Shown here: piece after piece, positions 43,838 through 54,700 of the stretch
How positions within the stretch are numbered: position 1 is the first letter of the stretch
How the letters are laid out: each line of letters opens with the position of its first letter
Origin: Anaeramoeba flamelloides
Taxonomy: Eukaryota; Metamonada; Anaeramoebidae
DNA length: 64,000 nucleotides
Assembly (NCBI GenBank): GCA_027625915.1
Contig: JANTQA010000036.1
Span: 5,787,001-5,851,000 of the forward strand
Reading direction: 5' to 3'
The notes under the pieces: generated by a model
Databases searched by the model: none
What the model was told of the DNA's origin: nothing
Seen by the model: only the letters and a program-made list of their open reading frames with translations
Translations under genes and position numbers: made by a program

Positions 43838-46800
43838 ATATTTTACTATAATTAATGGATACAAAATATTAATTTAAACAATTTGTATTTACAACAAATA
43901 TTTAAAAAAAAAAAACAAATGAATTTAAAATTAATACTCAATTAATAAAATTTACATTTAAAATAATGAATTATACAAAAAACAAAAACAATTTTTAAAT
44001 ACTTTAATAAATATTTTCAATTTTTTTTCTATTGAAAAAATTTCCATTTATAATTTCCAAATATTCAAATAGTGATAAAATGAAGCTCTATCCATGTTTA
44101 TTTTTACAAAAAAGTGAGATATTTACAAACAAATATTAAGTATTATAATTTTTTTTTTTTTGAAAGAGAATAATTACTTAGAAAGTTCCTAGTTTGAAAA
44201 AAATAAAATAATTATAAATTAGAAAAGCCACAAAAACGAAAAATTAACTTTTAAATTTTTTTAATATTTTTCAAAAACAAAATACTTGTAAGAATTTTTT
44301 GAATGGAAATTTTTCATGAGTAGATTGTTTGATTAGATTATAATAATTCAAAAGTGGTTTATATTTTTTTATTTGAAAGTATATTTTTTCAATAAATTTT
44401 CTAGTTTTTTGTTATTTTGTTCTAAAAAAAGAAACAATTGAAAATATATTGGATTTTTTTCAAAATAAATTGATTTTTTTTTATTCTTGGGATAGAATTA
44501 AAAATTTATCAGAAATATGATAATTAGTAATGTTAAATCATAAAAACAAAAAAAAAACATCATCAACATTTATTATGAAAGGTTTTTGAATTGTTAAAAA
44601 AAGTTGATTATTACACATTTTCGAGTATTTTGGGGTTTTTTATAATTTCTATATTAAATACTAAATTGTTTCAATTTTTGTGGAAAATAATTTGACACAA
44701 CCATTTTAGTTAATAAATATTTATTAGATCTCGTTCAGAGATGATTATATTTATCATTAGAAATTATTTAGTTTTTTTTCGTAAAAATTCACTTTTCTGT
44801 TGAGTATTAGGTAATGTAATTTTATTTTCTTTACCATTGTGAAAAAAAAGTGGTGCATTAAAAAAAATTGGGTCAGTCAAAAATTTGTTTTCGTTTTTTA
44901 AATAGTAAATATTTGCAAAATGATTTTTGATCAAAGTAAAATTTTATGAACAAACCTTGCATTTAAGAAAAACCAAAGTCACTATCAATCACAATTTTCA
45001 AAAGCAATATTAAATTGTCGTATTTTGATCTTTTGGAATTGCCTCAGAAATGAAAAAAAACACAAATGGACTTTAATTATAAACTCTATTACAAATAAGA
45101 GAACTATTTAATAGGAAATATTCAAATATATTAATTCAATAAGATATTTATCGTTGTTAGATAACGCGAATTTATCAAGATTAATCTTAAATAACCTTTT
45201 AAATCAAATTGAATTATAAAATCTTCCAAAAAAGATAGTTTTTCAAAAGATATTGTTTTCCACTAATATTTTATAATCAAAACTACAAAATAACGAAATA
45301 TCAAGATTTTAGAAACCATTTAAATTCTTTAAATCCCTATAGACAAACTTTAAAAGAAAACAATTATTAATTTTTGGTCTTCCCAAACAATGACTAACTT
45401 GATCTTGGAATGTAATCTAATAAAAATTAGAAAAATTTTTAGTAAAGTTTACAATTACAATTCAATTTATAATCTATTATTGTTTAACAAAGTATTTATA
45501 AAGGGTCGAAACGTAACAATTTAATATTACTTTTGAAAATAATTATTGATAGTGACTTTGGTTTTTCTTAAATGTAAGGTTTGTTCATAAAATTTTACTC
45601 TTCAAAAATCATTTTGATAATATTTATTATTTAAAAAACGAAAACAAAATTTTGACTGATCCAATTTTTTTTAATGACCCAAATTTTTTTCACAATGGTT
45701 ACTGTAAATTTTTTACTTTTTTATTGATTTTTTCATAAAAAAGTCAAGTCATTAAGTAAAAATATAATTTTCTGAAATTGAAAATAAAATTTTGGGAATT
45801 TCAAAGTACCTAATTTCAATTAAAAATTAAATCAACAAGTAAGTTACAATCATTCTCCAAAAATCAACAACCAAAAAGATAAACTATCTTTCAAAATAAT
45901 TGGCTCATTAAAAATCAAATTTTAAAGAAAAAATATTTTTAATAATTGAAGTTATCTATTATAATATAAAAATTTCGATTTTAATATTCAATACTATACT
46001 CAAGAGATATTTATTTTTTGTCTAAAAATAAAAGAAAAAAAAATAAAAAAAACTGTTAAAAAAAATTGGGACATTTTCTTTGAAAGAAGCATTACATAAA
46101 AAATAGAAAATTTAAATAAGTAAAAAAACCATTTGTCGATTTTCCTTCCATTTGAATAACTAAATCTAATCTCTTTGTCATATTTGAAACCAATTTTTTC
46201 ATTAATTCATCTATTACTTCTTTCCAATTTTTCATTTTCATTTTTCATTTTAACAAAGCACTGTTGAAAAAATAAAAAAGAGAAAAAATGATTTATTTGC
46301 AAACTTTTCATTGTGAGAGGAAAAACTTCAAAACGATACAAAAGTAATTCCAAATTCAAATGTAGATGGGCCATTTATTATGTAATTTAGTTTATTTTTT
46401 CAAAAAAATGCTCCAAAGAGTGACAATCAATTTCCAATTTTCAAGGTTGTAAAATATAATTTTGAAAACAAGTCTGTTAGTTTCGAATTGTTTTTTGTTG
46501 ATGCTTTTTTAGATCTCGAAGATTTTTTTTTTCATTTTTTTCTCGTTTCAAATATATTATTTTTATCAAAAGAATGTTACAAAATACTTACTTATTCAGA
46601 AATCAAGGGTTACAAAAGAATCAAAAATTAGATTAAATGGAATTAAATTGATTGTGTAAATATAAAACAATTTGGTTTTTAATAGACGAATTTAGACACT
46701 TTGGAAATATAAAAAGAGAAAAGGTAAATTTTTTTTTTAATTTTTGATTTTTTGGGATTGAGAACTCTATTTGAAAATTTGGTTTCTTTGAATTTTTTTA

Positions 46801-47546
46801 TTTATCAAAAAATTATTTTTCTTTTTAAAAAAGTTTTTTATTTGACAAATTAATTTAAAAATCAAATTTTATGTTAAATATAATACTCAAAATCATTTCT
46901 ACGATGATGAAATTAATTTGGCAAATAAAAACCAATTATTCAGAGATATCTAAGAATAAAAATTATTCTAATGTTTTTTTAGATTGGTGACTTGGATTAT
47001 ATTATACAATACAAACACCTTTAATTAATATTTTGATGAACTGAAGTTCTGACATTTTTATTCTTATAATTCCAAAAGTATATTTACCTAATAAAATCAA
47101 ATATAAAATTTTATCAAAATTGGATTCAAAATATTAAAGAATTTCCAAACAATTGAGGTCATTCCATTGCATTTGATATACAGCAAATTTATCAATGATC
47201 ACAATAAATAAGTTTCTTTATCCTTTGGCTTTATTTCTGTTAGTTAAAATTTGAAATAGATTGAAATTTTCATCATATTCTTCCGAATAATAACGAATAT
47301 CATACAAAATTTTTTTGGATTATTTGATTTTTTTTTTTAAAAGATCTAAAAAGAATTAAAAAGCAAATAAAAAAAAAAAAAAGGATATTTTCATTTAAAT
47401 TTTTAAACCTTGTTTGTGAAAATAAATTTGTAATTATATTTTTTTAGGGGATTAATCTCTATAATTTGAGACATCAATAAATAAAATTAAAATAAAAAAA
47501 TAATATAAAAATATATTAATTTAGAATGAAGGCTCTTTCTTAGTAA
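43838..47546. other. Intergenic DNA between convergent Rho GEF and RasGAP genes
   Basis: The two genes end facing each other across 3.7 kb. The only structured item I see is the family E foldback at 44833-45699. The rest is AT-rich with A or T runs and no gene-like frame. It must contain both polyadenylation regions. Confidence 0.7.
44833..45699. mobile_element. Foldback element, family E
   Basis: Inverted arms of about 190 bp lie at 44833-45030 and 45503-45699. The left reads ACCATTGTGAAAAAAAAGTG, GGGTCAGTCAAAAATTTGTT and AACCAAAGTCACTATCAAT. The right reads ATTGATAGTGACTTTGGTT, ending TTTTTTTCACAATGGT. Arm identity is roughly 85 percent by eye, so it is older than family D. The centre of about 470 bp is non-coding. 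I saw no second copy in the window. Confidence 0.7.
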
Positions 47547-48680
47547 TTAATTCTTAAAGTTAATAAATTTATTAAAACTAACAATTATTTCTTTATTATC
47601 TTTCAATTGTTCATTTATTTTTTGTTGGTATTGTGGTATTAATAACAGTTTATAAATTTTTTCTAAATGCAAAATTAATTGTTCGTCGTTGACATTAAAG
47701 CCTATTGAATGGTATCCAAAGCTTCTAGTTGCAATATCTAAATCGTCGATTGATATTTCATCCAAATCCTGTGTCAGCTTTATCCCGTAACAGGCAATGA
47801 AATTATTGGTTTGAGGATTTTTGCCAATCAATAAAACATCTTGTTTATCTTTTAAAGTCTTGCATAAAAAGCAGGGTTCAACGAGGGAATCCATATATGT
47901 TTTAATGAAGGGTATATTTTGAAGGACTATGGGGTTCAGTACTTTCATATTTTGCTCTTTAAATTGCGTGCCGTTGGCAATACTTTGGATAACCTTTGAA
48001 ACTAAAACAAGCGCTCTTCTATTAGTATTGCTTGGCGCGGTGTCGATAATACCATAGGACTCTGGAACTACGATTGCGGGGCATAGGAACCTTAAGAAAA
48101 TGAAGCCAGCTAGGGTGATATACTTTGATTTTGGAAATCGTTTAGAAGTGGTTGAAGCTAATTTCCAGCACAGGTCCCTTATGACTAAAGGACAGGCCAA
48201 TTTAGCATCGAGTATCTCCTTTATTAACTTTTGGACAAAGTATATTAATTTATCACGATTCTTGTCGATATTTTCATTTTCTTTGATCTTATTTGCATAG
48301 ATTTCTAAGGATTCGCCAGAGCTTATAATTTCTTTAATTGTTGATTGTAAACTGATTTTTAAAAAATCATTTCCGGTAGATCGGGCATAAGCAGACAACA
48401 TTTTGGATGCAATACAATTGCCTCTAAATAAAGTTGTTTCCTCTTCTGTTTTATTTACTTCCAATTTGATTATTTCTTCGAGCAATACAGGGTTTAATTT
48501 TTTACTTTCGAAAATTGCAATTAATGATCTTGCTAATAAATCTCGATCCGATGCGTTAACTATTTGGCAAAGAAGAGATGTGAATACTGGTGGTTTGCCT
48601 ATAAACAATAATTCTTTTAATAAATTTATTTGTTTGATATTTAATTTTGAGCTCATTTTTCTTTCAGTGTTGCTATTATT

Positions 48681-48731
<51 letters not shown>

Positions 48732-51700
48732 ATTATTATTTTTATTATTATTTTTTTTAGAATTCTTAATATTTTTAAGAAGCTTATTCCTATTTTTTTT
48801 TTTATTATTATGATTATTTTCGAAAATTTCCTTTTCTATATCTTCTTTAAAAATTGAATTTACTTGTGGAGAAATAATTTCGATTAAATAGTCATCAATT
48901 AAATACTCCCTTTGATTATATTTGATCTTTATTTGATCATTATTGGGATAGCTTTCTAAAATATCTACCCATTGCTGTTGTTTAATTTCCAAAAATCCTT
49001 GTTTATTAATATAATTATTGATCAGATAGCCCTTTTTAATACCTAAGTCAAGTTCTTTATTTTCTTTTTTCAGCTCTTCTTCTAATTTTAATCTTAAAAT
49101 TTTTGACAAAATAATTTGTCTCCAATTATTAAGATCAAGCATTATTTTTCTATTTTCTTGTATTTCATTTTCAATTTTCAATTTATTATTGCTATTACTA
49201 TTACCATTACTGTTATTACTACTGCCACTTCCAAATGAGGAATTTGATTGTTGGATTGATTGCAATAATTTTCTCTTTTTTTCAATTTCTTGATTAAATA
49301 AAGTATTAATTATTTTTAATAACAATTTTGCTCGTAATTCATAATGTTGGAAATTGAAATTAATTTTGGATGGTGGTAATTGGAAGTTATGGAATTTTTT
49401 TAATTGTTGTAAAGAATTATTCCAATTTATTTGCAATTGTGTATTTTCACAGGCAAAATAATGAATATCGTTACTTTCATTCTTAATTTTGATTTCAAAG
49501 ACATGCTTTTTTTGTTCGTTAGTCAGTGAATTTGAAAATGGTACCAAATTATCGGACAAACTATTCATTAAATAATCTGTTTTTAAATTGATTTGATTCA
49601 AAATTTGATATTTTTCATTTTCAGAATTATAAATAAATAAATTATACCCATGCAGTTCAATCCATTTTTGTGACCATTTAGAAATCACTCGGCCATCTTT
49701 TAAAAACAATAAATTGCTTTTTAAATGAATTGGTGGATCTTCAAAATTAATTTGATCCAAAATATTGATTTTTTTCGTAAAGCTGCCAAATATTTTGGTA
49801 AAATTAAGTGGTAATAATTGTTTCAATTCATCGGGGTGAATTATATTTAAATCTCTTTTTAATAAATACCCTATTTCATTTAATTCATCAATCCTAGAAC
49901 ATTGAATATATTTATCATCCTCATCATCATTGTCATTATTGTCGTCTTTCTGATTATGGATAATATTGTTATTAGTTTTATTATTTAAAATGTATACCCA
50001 TTCATTGTTTTTTATATCTAAAATTTTTAATTTTTCTGTGTTATTATTATTATTATTATTATTCTTATTATTATTGTTATCATTCGAATGATAAGAAATA
50101 AACCCTAAAAATGAAATATTATTATTATTTATTTCTTTTTGTACGAATTTAATTTTAGCAATTTCAATAATTATTCTTTTTATCCAGATTGTTACGTGCT
50201 TTATTCTATTTATTGAAAAATTAATTTTATTTTGCAATTCATTAATTGAAGATTCATCTTCATATTCAGTATAAAATTGAAATAAATTTTCGTCTGCTTC
50301 TTTGGCTTGTTTTAATGTTTTTTTTTTATTTTTCAAAATATTAAAAATTTTAATAAAATGATTAAAAATTAATTCTTTATTATTGTTCTCATTATTGTTC
50401 TTAAAACTACCATTACTATCATTGGTGCTGTTACTACCATTGGTGCTAGTGCTGGTGCTGGTGCTGGAACCGCTGTTAATAGAAAAGGTATAAATAAAGT
50501 TTTGTAATAAATTTAAAGAGGAAGTCCAGTTGTTTAGTTCTTGTTCAGATTCAACACTATATTGGGTTTCAAAAGATGAACAAATTATTTCAAAGCTATA
50601 TGGAAACTTTTTCCCCTGGTTTGTTTTTTGTTTTATTAATCTAACTCCCCTTAAATCAATAACTTTTATTAATTCTTCTTCTTGATCGTTTTCATACAAT
50701 AACAATAGCCAGCCTTTTAAAACAGCCCATCTAGTAATATTTCTATTGGTTGTCAACAATTTTTGATTAGATTGATATAAATAACCTGAGCAATAAATTG
50801 GTAAATGGTAAATGTTTTCTAAATATTTTGACCATACATCCAAAATATCTTGACTTAGCTCATTACTTTCAATTGCTGGCAATTTATTTAAATTAATGTT
50901 TTTCAATTTACCGTTTAATTCCATTTTTTTTTTAAAAAGTAATTTTTCGGTTAAATTGCCAGTATTTTTTCTTTTTCGGTATAGTTGATTATTTTTTTTT
51001 AAAACCTCTTGCCATTTGTACGGTATAATAATTTTTTCATCAGATCCCGCGAGAGGGTCAACAACAACGCCGACATTTGCTTGTATATAGCCACCTTTCC
51101 CGTTTTCGCTGGAAACTTTCCATTTGTCTTTTAATATTTCTTCGACAATGAACACATCGCCTCTTTTCACGTTTATTTCATTTTCGATCTTCTTTTCGTT
51201 TTTATAATCAAAATTGCAAACAACAACGGGTCTCCCGTCCCCGTTTTGTGCCTTAAATAAGGAATATCTGCTTATTAAAAAGTTTTTCCATTTTTTCAAA
51301 TTTGACATTTTAAATGAACTATAATCTATTCTCTCATCTAAAGTAAATGTTTTTTTAATTTCGAAATTATTATTGTTTGCATCTTTATAGTTTTCAATAT
51401 TATTATCAAAATTATTAAAATCATTATTATCGTTACCCTCGCCGTTATTATTTGAATTATTATTAAAATTATTTTCGTTTTGGATTTCTGAAATGGATTT
51501 CAATAATTTGGAAAATAAATTAGATTCCAAATTAAATTCGTTTTGAAACCAATTAATCAACTGGAATAGCTTTTGGTAAAAGAAATTAATTTTTGTTTGT
51601 AAATGCAATGGCTTCATAATAAAAATGATGGCATATATAAAATTAAATAATTTTCTCCATTTTTCCAATTCGGCATGAGATTCGACAATCAAATACCATG

Positions 51701-54700
51701 AAGAGGAATCTTGGAATTTAATCAAAATTGTGGGCCCAAATTCACTTTCTTTTAAAATCTCAAAAGAATGGAAATCATTTAAAATGTCTTTATGCTCTTC
51801 ACATTTGTTCTTTTGGAAAATTAGCAAATTCCAACTTGATATAACAAAAACTTTTTTGAGCCATTTATTATTACCCGGCTGTGATTCCTTAAAGACAGTG
51901 CCAGAATAATAAATAGGCAAAAAGTAATGGAAGATGATTTTTTCAAAATTTGTTGATTTGTTTAAGTGAATCAATTTTTTAGAATTGCGTTTTTGAAATT
52001 TCTTTAAGTAATTGCTGATCTTTAAATATTTTATTCGTTCCTTTTCCTTAGCAAACAAATTATCAAAGCTTTGGTTTTGCAAGTTACTATTTTCCAAATA
52101 TACCTTCTCATATTCGAAGGGGACAATTAATTCAACATTAACCTTTTTGACAAAGCCAATTTTTTTGTTTGCCTTCTCGGCCAATAGAACGCCACCCTCT
52201 GGCTTTCGTATGACCGTGAGCCATTCGTTTTTTTTCAGCGATATCCAATCTTCGTCCTTGGAATCAAAATCGTTCAGGGATAATGCCCTCATCTGGTGAT
52301 CGTTTTTGTCTTCAATGTTTTCGCGCGCGACTCGAGAGAGGAAAATCTTTTTCCACGATTCCAATAGGTTGATTGAATTCTGCAGTGTCTTGAGCCTACT
52401 TTTGGGATCACGATCCGATCGAACAATATCATCGGAGCCCTTCTCTAAATACTTTTCGAGGTTTATTTTATTTGTTTCCTTACTGGCCAATTGCTCTTTG
52501 ATAAATTCCAGAATGGTAAAATATTTTTCATTTCTTTTCTTGCGCTTTTTTTGATTCAAATCGTTTTTGGGTTCCATGCTTAAAGATTGGAAACTTTTGC
52601 AATTGTGCAAAACAGAAAACCACCCAACAAGTATCGAAGTCTCTGTTGTAGCGAGAGTTAAAAAGTTTCCTCTTTTAAATTTCAATCCAAATTTAAAGTA
52701 TTTGGATTGCAATTCACTTGATCCCATTTTTGTAACAGATACCAATTGCCGAATATCATAGGCATTAATTGGCTTTAATGATTTGTTTGTTTCATAAATG
52801 GATAGACACCAGCTTTTAAAGATGGCCCATTTCTTTTCCAATTTGTTCCCGGTTTTGGATTCAATAAACAAAAACCCATTCTTTTCTAAGGGGAAAGATT
52901 TGTTTTCCCTCTCCGCTATTTCGATACTCTCGAGCAATCTTAATCTGGATTGGTTATTGATTTCATTCGTCGATTTAATTAGGCTTATTTGCTCCACATT
53001 TTGCTTCCCCTTGTTCCCTTCCTTGGAATTTTCCTCCGTTTTAAAAACCTTGTCGTATGATAATAACGAGACAATCAATAATTTGTTGATTGGCACAACG
53101 CCTATTTTCTCGCCACTGTCGACTTGCAAATACTCTTCATCGATTTGCTTTAAAATCGTAAACCATTCTCGTTTTTCAAAGCTTAATTCATCGTTTTTGC
53201 CTATATTGGAACAAAGTGATGTACCAACTTCGGTATCGGGCAAACTTGGAAAATATAATCTTGCTTGGTATGCTAAGAGATGATAGTTAATGTATTCCAA
53301 TTCGCCAATTTGTTGGAGCAATAAGACCTTCTTAATTGTAATATATTTCTCTGGATAATAAACATATTCGATTTTCTTTCTGTTCACATTTTTTAAAAAG
53401 GAAACAGGTTCTAAATTGATTTTCTTTTGTAATTGCGTTTCTAATTTGACCAATTCGTCTTTATTTTTTTGATTTAAAATTTCGATATAGTCTAACAATT
53501 CTCTTGTTCTTACTTTTAAGATCTCAATTTCATTTGATTCAATGTACTGGTTCAATTCAATCAGATTCAAGAGCAAATTTAACGTTTCCATCCATTTGTT
53601 AAATGTCGTCTTGTCATATGCCCTCAAAACATGATTGTTGCCTTTATACATTTGGATGTTAAAGCAAAATTTCTTATTTATTTTCGCTTCTGCATTGGTA
53701 ACACGCTTTATGTCAGTCAAGTTAATGATTTGTGTTGGCTGAAGATTTTGTTTCGAACTAAAGTTGATCAATTTATAGTTGCTCAGAGCAAAAATCTCCT
53801 TTTGTTCCTTCCGAAATGTTGTCTTTTCAGAATGCCTCGTTAATTGATTAAATAACGAGATTTTTAAATCTTTAAAAAACCATTCTTCTTGATTGGCTCT
53901 TTTTTCTAATTTGTAAAATTGATCTTTTAGTTTTTGTTAATTTTTTTTTTTTTTTTTTTTTTATTTTATATTTTTGATTAATTTTGTTTTCAGATAGAAT
54001 TTTTTGAAATTACAAACAATTAAGACTAATTAATCGCATTTAAATTTGCAAATTAGGGTTAATTTTTTGAAAAGAAATCAATTGACCATTTTGAATAAGC
54101 AATATTAAATAATTTTTGTGTTTTTTTCTTACCAAGAAGGACTTTTTTTTATAAATTTTTGTCTAAAGTTGTAAAGAATTTTCTTTTCCTAAGAATAAAT
54201 TTATATCTTTTACAATACCAAATAAAATGATTAAAATTTTCGTAGAAGGACAACAATAATCATATTTTCTATTATTTTTCCATTTAATTTTTTTGAGTTT
54301 CCTTTTTTTTTCTCTAAAAAAGTATTTTTTTTTTTTTTTTTGTAAAAAGTATGGAAGAAGAAAAATAATCAACGTAGTAATTCTAATTTGGTGGGCAAAT
54401 TATTGAAGAAGAGAAATGGTAGTGGGCAATTTAACTTCTTATATGTAATTTCTTTATACTAGAGTATACTTCTGGTAACTGATACAATGTCTTGCACTGT
54501 GATCAACTTCTGTCAAGTACGACATTACAAACAGATGGTATTAATGATGGTTATGATTTTGAAATTTTGGAGACTATTAACATAAAAGGAAACAACTAAC
54601 AATCCATCCAACACTAGGATAACAAAATAAAACTTTTAATTTAGTTTATACTATTTTTGTTATTTTTAATTTAAATCTCTTTTATTTTTTGCTTTTCTTT

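Noticed and set aside
48403-48813. Plus-strand frame with a long Leu run
   Set aside because: The Leu run is the complement of the poly-Asn codons of the RasGAP gene.
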